DNA of 64,000 bases from Phytoactinopolyspora limicola (GTDB lineage Bacteria; Actinomycetota; Actinomycetes; Jiangellales; Jiangellaceae), in assembly GCF_011320225.1 (NCBI RefSeq), contig NZ_JAAOEN010000007.1, positions 119,243-183,242 of the forward strand, read 5' to 3'. Positions 25,142 through 33,861 of this stretch are shown here, in pieces. The notes below the pieces were generated by a model. It was not told the origin of the DNA, ran no database searches, and was given only the letters and a program-made list of their open reading frames with translations. The position numbers and the translations under genes are program-made. Every line of letters begins with the position of its first letter. Position 1 is the first letter of the stretch.

Positions 25142-25216
25142 TGGCTGGGGTACCAGGACTCGAACCTAGACTAAGTGAACCAGAATCACTCGTGCTGCCA
25201 ATTACACCATACCCCA
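25142..25216 (-). tRNA. tRNA-Gln (anticodon CTG)
   Basis: Minus-strand cloverleaf: acceptor TGGGGTA with TACCCCA, G73 and an encoded CCA. The anticodon arm is AGTGA-TTCTGGT-TCACT (anticodon CTG), and the T arm is CTAGG-TTCGAGT-CCTGG. It follows gltX in the same direction. In many actinomycetes tRNA-Gln and tRNA-Glu are adjacent behind gltX; here tRNA-Glu is 9.3 kb away. Confidence 0.95.
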
Positions 25217-25327
25217 AGGGCATCGGGCGGGCCTGCCGCCTGATCCGCCCGGTAAGAATAGCCGCCCGGCAGCTCAGGCTCCAAACCGACACGTCGCGAC
25301 GTACGTCACCCCGCCCCGTCACCCCGC

Positions 25328-25385
25328 CCCATGATCATGAACACTTATCCGTGCTATCACCCGGGTAAGTGTTCATGATCATGGG
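25328..25385. repeat. Long palindrome P1 behind gltX (subfamily B)
   Basis: CCCATGATCATGAACACTTA (25328-25347) is perfectly inverted at 25366-25385, leaving an 18-base loop. It ends 10 bp after the gltX stop. The arms share CATGATCATGAACACTT with P3 at 35098. It could act as a terminator, though no T-run follows. Confidence 0.85.
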
Positions 25386-25394
25386 AGTGGGCGG

Positions 25395-26951
25395 TTAAGG
25401 GAGGGAGTTCAACGCCGCCTCCAGGCGGTCCAGCGTCGTCTCGCGGCCGAGCAGCTCCAGCGACTCGAACAACGGCGGCGACACCCGACGTCCCGTCACC
25501 GCCACCCGCACCGGCCCGAACGCCAGCTTCGGCTTCAGCCCGAGGCCTTCGATCAACGCTGCCCGCAAGACCTGCTCGATCGACTCCGTCGACCACACCT
25601 CCGCCTCTCGCAGGGCCGACGCGGCTGCCTCGAGCACGGGTTTGGCGGCGTCGGTGAGAACCTTCGCACCGTCGGCCTCGTCCACCGCGAACCCCTCCCC
25701 GGCGAAGAGGAACCCCAGCATGCCGACGCTCTCCTCGAGGACCACCATGCGCTCCTGCACGAGAGGTGTCGCTGCCCGCAACAGCTCCAACGACGCTTCG
25801 GAGGGCGGATGCGCGAACAGCCCCGCTTCCTGCAGGTGTGGCACCATTCGCTCGGCGAGATCGTCGACGGTGAGCCGCCGTACCCAGGCGGAGTTGATCG
25901 CCTCGGCCTTCTTCAGGTCGAAGCGGGCAGCATTGGGATTGACCTTGGTGACGTCGAATGCCGCAACCATCTCCGGCAGGGAGAAGACTTCCTCGTCGCC
26001 GCCGATCGACCAGCCCAACAGCGCCAGATAGTTGAGCAGGCCCTCACGCAGGAAGCCGCGGTCGAGGTAGAGCTGCAACGACGACTCCGGCTCCCGCTTC
26101 GACAGTTTGCGTCCGCCGTCGCCCGTCACCAGTGGAAGGTGCGCGAAGCGTGGCATCGGCCCGCCAGCGATACCCAGCTCCCGCAGCGCCTCGTGCAGCA
26201 CGATCTGCCGTGGAGTGGACGACAGCAGGTCTTCACCGCGCAACACGTGGGTGATCCCCATCAGCGCGTCGTCCACCGGGTTGACCAGGGTGTAGAGCGG
26301 GTGACCGTTGGCCCGGACCAGGACGTAGTCGAAAAGGTTGTGCTGGTCGACGCTGATCTCACCGCGGATCAGGTCGGTGAACGTGACGGTCTCGTCGGGG
26401 GTACGCATGCGCAGGACCGGCTCGCGCCCTTCGGCCCGGAACGCCGCCACCTGCTCGTCGGTCAGGACTCGGCAGTGGCCGTCGTAGCCGCTGGGTTTCC
26501 CCGCCGCCCGGGCAGCCTCCCGGCGCTCCTCCAGCTCGGCGGTGGAGCAGTAGCAGTGGTACGCCTTACCCGACTCGAGTAGACGGGCCGCGACGTCGCG
26601 GTAGGTGTCGTAGCGCTGCGACTGCCGGTACGGTCCGTGGTCTCCCCCGGCCTCCGGGCCCTCGTCCCAGTCGAGGCCCAGCCAACGCAGCGACGCCAGC
26701 AGCGCCTCATACGACTCCTCGCTGTCCCGCGAGGCATCGGTGTCTTCGATGCGGAACACGAACGTGCCGCCGTAGTGGCGGGCGAACGCCCAGTTGTATA
26801 GCGCCGCCCGAACCAACCCGACATGCGGGTTGCCGGTGGGCGACGGGCAGAACCGCACCCGCACGTCGCTCGGAGCGACGTCGCCGAGCACGAACGCGTC
26901 CGACGCATGGTCGTCAGTCACAGACATCACCTTCACGTTCATATACGACAC
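25395..26951 (-). CDS. gltX: Glutamate--tRNA ligase
   Basis: Up to 518 residues. [20 protein letters not shown] carries the HIGH-type motif (here PHVG), [20 protein letters not shown] is the class Ic signature and [15 protein letters not shown] the KMSKS-type loop; the C-terminal helical anticodon-binding domain is complete. It charges tRNA-Glu (and tRNA-Gln in species that amidate). Start choice is open: GTG at 26951, ATG at 26942 or ATG at 26927 (MSVTDD), all before the conserved domain. The 3' end is followed at once by palindrome P1 and then tRNA-Gln. Confidence 0.97.
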   Translation of the reverse strand: MSYMNVKVMSVTDDHASDAFVLGDVAPSDVRVRFCPSPTGNPHVGLVRAALYNWAFARHYGGTFVFRIEDTDASRDSEESYEALLASLRWLGLDWDEGPEAGGDHGPYRQSQRYDTYRDVAARLLESGKAYHCYCSTAELEERREAARAAGKPSGYDGHCRVLTDEQVAAFRAEGREPVLRMRTPDETVTFTDLIRGEISVDQHNLFDYVLVRANGHPLYTLVNPVDDALMGITHVLRGEDLLSSTPRQIVLHEALRELGIAGGPMPRFAHLPLVTGDGGRKLSKREPESSLQLYLDRGFLREGLLNYLALLGWSIGGDEEVFSLPEMVAAFDVTKVNPNAARFDLKKAEAINSAWVRRLTVDDLAERMVPHLQEAGLFAHPPSEASLELLRAATPLVQERMVVLEESVGMLGFLFAGEGFAVDEADGAKVLTDAAKPVLEAAASALREAEVWSTESIEQVLRAALIEGLGLKPKLAFGPVRVAVTGRRVSPPLFESLELLGRETTLDRLEAALNSLP

Positions 26952-26989
26952 ATGGAACTGTCACGAACACTTGCCGGGGCGCCGGACCG

Positions 26990-27775
26990 TCAGTCGGCGG
27001 CGGCCACCACCTGATTGCCCAGCACGCCAATACCCTCAACCGACACGACGACGTGATCACCGGCGTTGATCGGCCCGACACCGGCCGGGGTGCCGGTGAG
27101 GATCACGTCGCCGGGCAGCAAGGTGAACGCCGCGCTGATGTAGGAAACGAGAGCGGCGACGTCGAACACCATCCGCGACGTCCGCCCGTCCTGCCGACGT
27201 TCACCGTTGACCTGGCAGCGCACCGCGACGTCAGCGGGATCCAGGTCGGTCTCGATCCACGGACCGAGAGGGCACGACGTGTCGAACCCCTTGGCCCTGG
27301 CCCATTGGTGATCCTTACGTTGCAGGTCACGGGCCGTGACGTCGTTGGCGCAGGTATAACCGAGCACGACCTCGGGCACGCGCTCGGCCGGGACGTCCTT
27401 GGCGATCCGACCGATGACGACGGCCAGCTCAGCCTCGTAGTGCACCTCCGCGGAGTGCGCGGGCAACACGATCGGATCGTCCGGGCCGATCACCGACGTG
27501 TTCGGCTTCAGGAACAACAACGGCTCGGCCGGCACCTCGTTGCCCAGCTCGTCGGCGTGCTCCACGTAGTTGCGCCCGACGCCCACCACCTTGCTGCGCG
27601 GGATCACCGGCGCCAGCAACCGGACGTCGTCCAGGGCTATCTTCTCGCCGGTGAGCTGGATGGGCTTGTACAGCGGGTCGCCCTCCAGAACGGCGAGGAC
27701 AGTCTGGCCGTCCTGATCTTCACCAACCGCACCGAATCGCGGGTCGTCACCCGTCGTGAACCTCGCTATACGCAC
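26990..27775 (-). CDS. Fumarylacetoacetate hydrolase-family protein
   Basis: 261 residues from the GTG at 27775 (RIARFTTGDDPRFGAV). The FAH domain shows VVGVGRNYVEHADELGNEVP, FLKPNTSVIGPDDPIVLP, VHYEAELAVVIGR (metal-binding Glu residues), GYTCANDVTARDLQRKDHQW and ILTGTPAGVGP. Members hydrolyse or decarboxylate acylpyruvates and related diketo acids with Mg2+ or Mn2+; the exact substrate is not readable. In actinomycetes this gene is commonly next to gltX, as here (38 bp apart, same strand), which suggests co-transcription. Confidence 0.92.
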   Translation of the reverse strand: MRIARFTTGDDPRFGAVGEDQDGQTVLAVLEGDPLYKPIQLTGEKIALDDVRLLAPVIPRSKVVGVGRNYVEHADELGNEVPAEPLLFLKPNTSVIGPDDPIVLPAHSAEVHYEAELAVVIGRIAKDVPAERVPEVVLGYTCANDVTARDLQRKDHQWARAKGFDTSCPLGPWIETDLDPADVAVRCQVNGERRQDGRTSRMVFDVAALVSYISAAFTLLPGDVILTGTPAGVGPINAGDHVVVSVEGIGVLGNQVVAAAD

Positions 27776-27890
27776 GCACGGAGAGTATCTCGGACCGACG
27801 GCGGCGATCGAACCGGACTCGCCGGCACGTCGCGTCGCCCTGGTGGCCACCGCTCAACCGGCGATCCACCCGGCCCGATTGGGGGGCGTT

Positions 27891-28427
27891 TCAGGAGCCG
27901 TGGTGTTGGTGGCGAGAGCGTCCAGCAGCGCGCCGACGCAGGACGGTCACCACGTCGGCGTCGAGGCGCGACACCACGACGACCCCCAGCGCCGCGACAA
28001 CCGCCACGGCGATCAGCACACCGGCCACCGCGGCCGTCGTCGACACCGCGTCGCCGACCAGCCAGCCGATGGCCACCAGCCAGCCCGCGGCGACCCACAC
28101 CCCCGCGTCGCCGGCGACGTCATGGACGATGGCAGCGGAGTCCGACGTTCGCACGACGGCGGCGTAACACGCGACGACGGTGAGCGCCGCGCCGATGGTC
28201 AACCCGGCCGCCACCAACCAGCCGGTCGTCGCCCCGAGGTGACCAGCGACGAGGTAGCCGACGACGCCGGGCCCGACCAGCCCGGCCGCAACGACCAGCG
28301 TCTTCGCTGCGATCAGCAGAGGCAGCAGAGCGACGGCACCCAGGACCGACCGGACCGCGAGCCGTCCACTGGCCGGGGTCTCCCGGCTGGCACTGGCGGC
28401 AGCCCGCTGCGCAGGGTCGTCTCTCAT
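27891..28427 (-). CDS. Small polytopic membrane protein
   Basis: 178 residues with four clear membrane helices (VLGAVALLPLLIAAKTLVVA, GWLVAAGLTIGAALTVVACY, VAAGWLVAIGWLVGDAV, AVAGVLIAVAVVAALGVVVV) and a basic His/Arg-rich C-terminal tail. No recognised family. Its start overlaps the region upstream of the divergent glycosylase-like gene (28480), so they share a promoter region of only about 50 bp. Confidence 0.75.
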   Translation of the reverse strand: MRDDPAQRAAASASRETPASGRLAVRSVLGAVALLPLLIAAKTLVVAAGLVGPGVVGYLVAGHLGATTGWLVAAGLTIGAALTVVACYAAVVRTSDSAAIVHDVAGDAGVWVAAGWLVAIGWLVGDAVSTTAAVAGVLIAVAVVAALGVVVVSRLDADVVTVLRRRAAGRSRHQHHGS

Positions 28428-28479
28428 GCTGGCACCCTATCCACCGGCCCGCGCTTTGGGTCCTCGTAGGCTGGAGAAC

Positions 28480-29355
28480 GTGCAGGTCCTGACCGAACCC
28501 GAGTGGCGACGCCGCGCCGAGGCGCACGCCCGACGGGTCAACGCTCTCATCGGCCAGCACCTCGTCCGCCGCGACGAAGGGCGGGCCCACCCGGTCGAAG
28601 ATTTCCTGTTTACGTACTACAGTCAACGCCCAGCCCGCCTCCGCCGTTGGCACCCTGGACCAGGGGTGACGCTCGCCGGCGACGCTCCGCACGCCCAATG
28701 GCGCGGGTACCACCCAACGGCGGAGGGCACCGTCCTCGACCCGGCGTTCATCGCCGAGCGGGCGGACACCTTGCGGTGGGTGCGCGACCTGCTGTCCGCA
28801 ACCGCGTCCCGGCCCGCGTTCACCGGCTGTTTCGGACTGCACGAGTGGGCCATGGTGTACCGGACCGCCCCTGGTGACGTCCGGCATGAAGCCTGGCCGC
28901 TGCGGCTCGGACACCGCGGCACCGACGACGTCGTCGAGTCGCACCAGATCCGGTGCACCCACTTCGACGCCTTCCGGTTCTTCACCGAGCCGGCCCGCCC
29001 CCGCAATACCGTGCAACCCACCCGATCGCACCAGGCGCAGCTGGAACAGCCCGGCTGTCTACACGCCAACATGGACCTCTACAAATGGGCGTACAAACTC
29101 AGTCCGCTCACGCCGAGCGAGTTGGTCGCGGATGCCTTCGAGCTGGCCAAGGAGATCCGAGTGCTGGACATGCGCGCCTCCCCGTACGACCTCGCCGATC
29201 TCGGATACCAGCCGGTGCGTATAGAGACGCGGGAGGGCAAGGCTGAGTACGCCGCGGCGCAGCGTAAATTCGCCGAACGTGCCGCCGCGCTACGCCGTCG
29301 GCTCCTCGACGTGGTCGACGCGTGTCATCCAGCACCGTCGCCGACCACACCCTAG
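28480..29355 (+). CDS. Putative 3-methyladenine DNA glycosylase (actinobacterial type)
   Basis: 291 residues from the GTG at 28480. The protein has HPVEDFLFTYYSQRPARLRR near the start, FTGCFGLHEWAMVYR in the middle, CTHFDAFRFFTEPARPRNTV and HANMDLYKWAYKLSPLTPSE later. I recall this conserved actinobacterial family being annotated as 3-methyladenine DNA glycosylase; I see no classical HhH or AlkD repeat that would prove that activity, so the name rests on memory of the family. Conserved His, Cys and Asp residues suggest an enzyme. The ribosome site is weak (TGGAG). Confidence 0.65.
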   Translation: MQVLTEPEWRRRAEAHARRVNALIGQHLVRRDEGRAHPVEDFLFTYYSQRPARLRRWHPGPGVTLAGDAPHAQWRGYHPTAEGTVLDPAFIAERADTLRWVRDLLSATASRPAFTGCFGLHEWAMVYRTAPGDVRHEAWPLRLGHRGTDDVVESHQIRCTHFDAFRFFTEPARPRNTVQPTRSHQAQLEQPGCLHANMDLYKWAYKLSPLTPSELVADAFELAKEIRVLDMRASPYDLADLGYQPVRIETREGKAEYAAAQRKFAERAAALRRRLLDVVDACHPAPSPTTP

Positions 29356-29367
29356 CGCACCCCGCTT

Positions 29368-29622
29368 CCGCACCTGATCTCCGTTTTGTCACCTGATCGT
29401 TTTCATGGCGACGATCAGATGCGGATGTGATGGCAACGCTGCTGGTCAACGCGCCGCAGCGGCGTCTGGATACATCTCAAGATGCGAACGGTAGAACGAT
29501 CAGATGCGGAAACCGCCCTGCGGCGTGCGGTCGTGCATCTGATCGAGAAGTGTCCACATGCTGTGACGACGCGATCAGATGCGGAAACGGAGATCAGGTG
29601 CGGAAACGGAGATCAGGTGCAC
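29368..29622. repeat. Array of GATCAGRTG repeats between convergent genes
   Basis: Eight copies of the core GATCAGATG or GATCAGGTG occur in both orientations in 255 bp. Forward copies start near 29412, 29507, 29572, 29591 and 29609; reverse copies (CAYCTGATC) lie near 29370, 29391 and 29536. Several extend to GATCAGATGCGGAAAC. The outer copies form an inverted pair (CCGCACCTGATCTCCGTTT versus AAACGGAGATCAGGTGCGG). It fills the gap between 29355 and the lipoate ligase stop. Confidence 0.75.
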
Positions 29623-29630
29623 GACGGGGG

Positions 29631-30725
29631 TTAGGGGACGCGGTAGAGCCAGTCGTCCGAGGTGAACTTCGTCTCGGCGAGCTGCCGAGCTCGGGCCAGC
29701 GTCGCACCGTCGAGTTCGCCGTCCGCCAGACCGTAACGGGTGCGGAACGTCGCCACCATCCGGCTGATGACGTCGGCGCGATCCAGCCCCGTCTGGCTGC
29801 GTAGTGGGTCTACCCGCTTGTTGGCGCTCTTCGTGCCCTTGTCGGAGAGTTTCTCCCGGCCGATGCGCAACACGTCCAGCATCTTCGCCGCGTCGATGTC
29901 GTACGCCATCGTCACGTGATGCAACACCACGCCTCCAGCCAGCCGCTTCTGTGCGGCGCCGGCGATCTTGCCCACAGGCGAGGTGATGTCGTTGATCGGC
30001 TGGTACGTCGCGGCCACGCCGAGGTCGTTGAGCGCTCCCACCACCCAGTCGTCCAGGAAGGCGTACGAGTCGACGAATGACAACCCCGACACCAGCGACT
30101 CCGGGACGTACAGCGAGTAGGTGATCGTATTCCCGGGTTCGACGAACATCGCCCCGCCACCGCTGATCCGGCGGACGACGGTGACATCATGCCGACGCGC
30201 CGCCTCGAGGTCCACCTCGTTGCGCACCGACTGAAAGCTGCCGATGATCACCGCGTTGGACGCCCATTCCCATACCCGCAGCGTTGGTGGCCGCTCCCCC
30301 GTGCCGACCTGATCGGCGATCACCTCCTCCAACGCCATCTGCAGCGCGGGTTCGTACGGCTCGCCCCGGAGGAGGTGCCATTGGTGGTCGGTCCAGCCCG
30401 TCGCACCGGTGACGGCTCGGCGTACTGCCACGGCGACCGCGTCGGCATCGAACCCGAGTGAGACCGCCCCTTCGAGCGCTGTCCGGGCTCGGGCCGACAA
30501 CTCGGCCGCCGGAGTGTTCAGCGGGATGCCGCTGAGCGCCTCGTTGATCCGCGTTAGCGCGTCGTCGGGTTCGAGGAAGAAGTCGCCGCTGATGGTGGCC
30601 TTCTCGATGACGTGGTCATGAACGACGAGGTCGGCGACGACGAGTTTTCCGCCCGGCACCTTGAATTCACCATGCACACCCTGTGCAACCACCGAACCAC
30701 GCCGACTGTTCCGACCTCTCCCCAT
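29631..30725 (-). CDS. Lipoate--protein ligase family protein
   Basis: 364 residues from the ATG at 30725. An N-terminal accessory domain (HGEFKVPGGKLVVADLVVHD, with DALTRINEALSGIP) precedes the catalytic LplA/LipM fold (~140-330). That fold shows RVWEWASNAVIIGSFQSVRN, VVRRISGGGAMFVEPGNTIT and SPVGKIAGAAQKRLAGGVVL (adenylate-binding Lys). E. coli LplA has the accessory domain at the C-terminus, so this is the swapped order. It attaches lipoate to E2 or GcvH proteins. The ATG lies inside palindrome P2; a GTG at 30692 is an alternative start. Confidence 0.85.
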   Translation of the reverse strand: MGRGRNSRRGSVVAQGVHGEFKVPGGKLVVADLVVHDHVIEKATISGDFFLEPDDALTRINEALSGIPLNTPAAELSARARTALEGAVSLGFDADAVAVAVRRAVTGATGWTDHQWHLLRGEPYEPALQMALEEVIADQVGTGERPPTLRVWEWASNAVIIGSFQSVRNEVDLEAARRHDVTVVRRISGGGAMFVEPGNTITYSLYVPESLVSGLSFVDSYAFLDDWVVGALNDLGVAATYQPINDITSPVGKIAGAAQKRLAGGVVLHHVTMAYDIDAAKMLDVLRIGREKLSDKGTKSANKRVDPLRSQTGLDRADVISRMVATFRTRYGLADGELDGATLARARQLAETKFTSDDWLYRVP

Positions 30726-30781
30726 GATCATTGGCTTTTGACTACCGGATCCGGTAGTCAAAAGCCAATGATCATGGGGAG
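30718..30781. repeat. Perfect 64-bp palindrome P2 (subfamily A)
   Basis: Perfect symmetry around GGATCC at 30747-30752, with no loop. Each half reads CTCCCCATGATCATTGGC then TTTTGACTACCGGA. The core ATTGGCTTTTGACTACCGG is shared with P5 and P7 and nearly with P6. It begins 5 bp after the stop of the nitronate monooxygenase gene (leftward) and covers the first codons of the lipoate ligase. Confidence 0.9.
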
Positions 30782-30785
30782 GGGG

Positions 30786-31826
30786 CTAGGGGAGGCCGGC
30801 GGCGAGGTCCCGGGTGATTTCACCCGCGCCGACCTCCCGGCACCCACTGGTGTTTTGGCCCGCCCACATCCACGAGAAGTCGCCACGCCCCTGCGCCTCG
30901 GCAGCCGCCCGCAGCGGCGCTACGGCGGCCGACGCCAGCGGGAAAGCGGGCACGTCGTCGCGCATCGCGCCGAGTTCACGCATCGCCCGGTTGACGAGGC
31001 CCCGGGCTGGCCGTCCGCTGAACACGTTGGTCAACGCGGTGTGCCGCGAGTCTTCGCTGGCCAGCGCGGCACGGTGGACCGGTGAGGTGGTCGCCTCCGG
31101 GCAGCGCAGATACGCGGTACCGACCTGCACTCCCTCAGCGCCGAGCGCTAGCGCCGCCGCCACTGCCCTAGCGTCGGCGATCCCGCCGCTGGCGATCACT
31201 GGCACGTCGACGGCGGCCACCACCTGCGGCACCAAAGTCAGCGTGCTCACCTGAGTTGTGAGGTCGTCGGTGAGGAACATGCCTCGATGTCCGCCGGCTT
31301 CGAGCCCCTGGGCGATGATCACGTCGGCTCCCCCGTCGTGCAGCCAACGCGCCTCGTCGATCGTCGTGGCCGACGCCAACACCGTCGACCCCCACGCCTT
31401 CACCCGGGCCAGCAGCTCAACCGACGGCAGCCCGAAATGGAAGCTGACGACGGGCGGCCGGAACTCGTCGAGGACATCAGCAGCGTCGGCGTCGAACGGC
31501 GACCGCGTCGGCCCGGACGGCCGAGCGTCCGGATCGAGCCCCAACTCCTCGTAGTAGGGCCGCAGCCGCAACCGCCATGCCTTGTCTCGTTCCGCGTCGG
31601 GCGGCGGCGCGGTGTGGCAGAAGAAGTTGACGTTGTACGGCCCGTTCGTCAACGTCGTGATGCGGGTGAGTTCGGCCCGGATACCGTCCGGGCCGAGCGT
31701 CGCGCAGGGTAGTGAGCCGAGGCCACCGGCGTCGCACACCGCGGCGGCTAGCTCGCTGCCTTGCACACCCGCCATGGGTGCCTGGACGATGGGAAGCTCG
31801 CTGTTGAGTACATCGGCCAGGCTCAC
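30786..31826 (-). CDS. Nitronate monooxygenase (2-nitropropane dioxygenase family)
   Basis: 346 residues, a flavin TIM barrel. IVQAPMAGVQGSELAAAVCD is the FMN-binding start, VVSFHFGLPS follows, ADVIIAQGLEAGGHRG carries the conserved AGGH with the catalytic His, and VIASGGIADARAVAAALALG with GVQVGTAYLRCPEA bind the phosphate. It oxidises alkyl nitronates such as propionate 3-nitronate to the carbonyl compound and nitrite. It lies 30 bp after cimA on the same strand, so it may be co-transcribed, and ends in palindrome P2. Confidence 0.92.
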   Translation of the reverse strand: MSLADVLNSELPIVQAPMAGVQGSELAAAVCDAGGLGSLPCATLGPDGIRAELTRITTLTNGPYNVNFFCHTAPPPDAERDKAWRLRLRPYYEELGLDPDARPSGPTRSPFDADAADVLDEFRPPVVSFHFGLPSVELLARVKAWGSTVLASATTIDEARWLHDGGADVIIAQGLEAGGHRGMFLTDDLTTQVSTLTLVPQVVAAVDVPVIASGGIADARAVAAALALGAEGVQVGTAYLRCPEATTSPVHRAALASEDSRHTALTNVFSGRPARGLVNRAMRELGAMRDDVPAFPLASAAVAPLRAAAEAQGRGDFSWMWAGQNTSGCREVGAGEITRDLAAGLP

Positions 31827-31856
31827 CCGGGTTCTTCCTCTCGTCGCCGGCGGAAA

Positions 31857-33476
31857 TCAGGAAACCCGTTGCACGCCCTGCCTGAGCAGGCCGTAGGTAA
31901 CGCCGGCGACCAGCGCTTCCCACGACGCCTCGATGATGTTGGCGCCGACACCGACGGTCTCCCACGACCGTACGCCATCGGTCATCTCGACGAGCACCCG
32001 CGTCACCGCGTCGGTTCCGTGGGAGGCGTCGAGAATCCGCACCCTGAAGTCGATCAGCTCGATCTTGTCGATCTCGGGATACAACGTGCCGATGGCGGCC
32101 CGCAGCGCATGGTCGAGGGCGTTCACCGGGCCGTTGCCTTCACCGGTGACGACGGCCCGCTCACCACCCGCACGCAGCTTGACCGTCGCCTCGCTGATCG
32201 CTTCGCTGCCCGGCCGGGACTCGGTGATCACCCGCCAGGTCTCGACGTCGAAGAACCGCGGTCGCTCACCCGCCGCCTCCTCGCGTAGGAGAAGCTCGAA
32301 CGACGCGTCGGCGGCCTCGAAGGTGTATCCGGCCGCCTCCAGCTCCTTGACGCGCTGGGTCACCCGCGTCACCAGTTCGCGGTCGTCGGACAGGTCGAAG
32401 CCGAGCTCGCGCCCTTTCAGCTCGACGCTGGCCCGCCCCGCCATATCGGATACCAGCATGCGCATGTCGTTGCCGACGTGCGCCGGGTCGGTGTGCTGGT
32501 AGAGGTCGGGGTCGACCTTGATGGCGCTAGCATGCAGCCCGGCTTTGTGGGCGAACGCGCTGGCGCCAACGTACGGCTGGCGCGAGTACGGCACGGCGTT
32601 GGCCAGCTCCGATATCGCGTGCGCGATGCGAGTGGACTCCTGCAGCGCACCGGCGGGCAACACCGCGCGGTCGCGCTTCAACTCCAGATTGGCGACGACG
32701 GTGATGAGATCGGCGTTGCCGGTCCGCTCCCCAGTACCGTTGACCGTACCCTGCATGTGCGTGGCCCCGGCATCGACGGCGGCCAGCGAGTTCGCCACCG
32801 CACACCCGGTGTCGTTGTGAGCGTGGATCCCGACCCGCGCCCCCGTGGCGTCGAGAACGTCGGCGACGATAGCCCGCACGTCGTCGGGCAACATGCCACC
32901 GTTGGTATCACAGAGGACGACGACGTCGGCCCCGGCCTCCGCGGCGGTGCGGACCACTTCGAGGGCATAGGAACGGTCCAACCGGTGACCGTCGAAGAAG
33001 TGTTCGGCGTCCAGGAACACCCGCCGCCCTTCGCCGGTCAGGAACGACACGGTGTCGCGGATCATCTCCAGGTTCTCGGCCCGGGTGGTACGCAGCGCCC
33101 GCTCGACGTGCCCGACGTGGCTCTTCGCGACGAGTGTCACGACCTCGGTCTCGGCGTCGACGAGGGCCCGCACCAGTTCGTCGTCGGCGGCCCGACCGTC
33201 GGCCTTCCGGGTGGCCCCGAATGCGGCGAGGGTGGCCGACGTCAACTGGAGCTCGTGACGCGCCCGCCGGAAGAACTCGGTGTCCTTCGGCACCGCGCCC
33301 GGCCAACCACCCTCGATGAAGCCGACGCCGAGTTCGTCGAGGTGCCGGGAAATAGCCAGCTTGTCCTGGACGGACAGGGACAACCCTTCCTGCTGCGCTC
33401 CGTCTCGCAGGGAGGTGTCGTAGACGTGAAACGCCTCCGGGTCCACGCCGCTGGCCTGCTCCGCTGTGCTGGTCAC
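31857..33476 (-). CDS. cimA: (R)-citramalate synthase
   Basis: 539 residues from the GTG at 33476 (GGGGAAGAG upstream). The HMG-CoA lyase-like barrel has FHVYDTSLRDGAQQEGLSLS (metal-binding start), GFIEGGWPGAVPKDTEFF, DAEHFFDGHRLDRSYALEVV and GVVIH-type GIHAHNDTGCAVANS. The tail GERTGNADLITVVANLEL and the C-terminal LeuA regulatory domain (FRVRILDASHGTDAVTRVLV) complete it. CimA condenses acetyl-CoA and pyruvate to citramalate, the threonine-independent entry to isoleucine. IlvE (upstream) and LeuB (further upstream) act in the same pathway. A leader peptide and terminator precede it at 33690-33594. Confidence 0.95.
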   Translation of the reverse strand: MTSTAEQASGVDPEAFHVYDTSLRDGAQQEGLSLSVQDKLAISRHLDELGVGFIEGGWPGAVPKDTEFFRRARHELQLTSATLAAFGATRKADGRAADDELVRALVDAETEVVTLVAKSHVGHVERALRTTRAENLEMIRDTVSFLTGEGRRVFLDAEHFFDGHRLDRSYALEVVRTAAEAGADVVVLCDTNGGMLPDDVRAIVADVLDATGARVGIHAHNDTGCAVANSLAAVDAGATHMQGTVNGTGERTGNADLITVVANLELKRDRAVLPAGALQESTRIAHAISELANAVPYSRQPYVGASAFAHKAGLHASAIKVDPDLYQHTDPAHVGNDMRMLVSDMAGRASVELKGRELGFDLSDDRELVTRVTQRVKELEAAGYTFEAADASFELLLREEAAGERPRFFDVETWRVITESRPGSEAISEATVKLRAGGERAVVTGEGNGPVNALDHALRAAIGTLYPEIDKIELIDFRVRILDASHGTDAVTRVLVEMTDGVRSWETVGVGANIIEASWEALVAGVTYGLLRQGVQRVS

Positions 33477-33593
33477 TGCTCTTCCCCGATCCGTGTGTGG
33501 GTGGATTGCGTGCGAATGTTCGGTGCGTGCCGGCCACCGATGCTCACCGTGTCCCGCTGGCGCCACGCGTTCCCGGACCGCACATGCTCCCTG

Positions 33594-33628
33594 GAATGCA
33601 AAAGACCCCTCGCAGAAGCGAAGGGTCT
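33594..33628 (-). terminator. Intrinsic terminator in the cimA leader (attenuator)
   Basis: On the minus strand the transcript forms an 11-bp stem (AGACCCUUCGC with GCGAGGGGUCU, one G-U pair, loop UUCU) followed directly by UUUUGCAUU. It lies 21 bases after the leader-peptide stop and about 120 bases before the cimA start. No other gene ends here, so it is placed to stop transcription before cimA. Confidence 0.8.
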
Positions 33629-33648
33629 GGCGCGCCGGGCGGTGATGC

Positions 33649-33690
33649 TCAGTGCCGACGCGCGCCAATAATAATCATCTGGAAAGACAT
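33649..33690 (-). CDS. Isoleucine-rich leader peptide of cimA
   Basis: ATG at 33690 encodes MSFQMIIIGARRH and stops with TGA at 33649. Three consecutive ATT isoleucine codons are striking in DNA of this GC content. The peptide precedes a GC-rich hairpin region (GGCGCGC paired with GCGCGCC) and the terminator at 33594-33628. This is the layout of ribosome-mediated attenuation: stalling at Ile codons when isoleucyl-tRNA is low would favour an antiterminator and open cimA, an isoleucine-pathway gene. The ribosome site is weak (GAAG), as in other leader peptides. Confidence 0.8.
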   Translation of the reverse strand: MSFQMIIIGARRH

Positions 33691-33861
33691 CGCTTCGTAG
33701 CATGCCACAGACTCGACGATCCGGCCAGCGCCTGCGTCCACATGGTGAACAGCCGTACCACTGGCTGGACGCGCTACCGACAGCCGCTCCTCCGGTCGCC
33801 CTCCCGTTGTCCGGCCGGACAACGTGGAACACGGAGGCCGCGGGGCGGGACGACTGGCGGA

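Noticed and set aside
29368..29622. CRISPR array
   Set aside because: The repeats are 9-16 bp, occur in both orientations and have irregular spacing; no cas genes are nearby.
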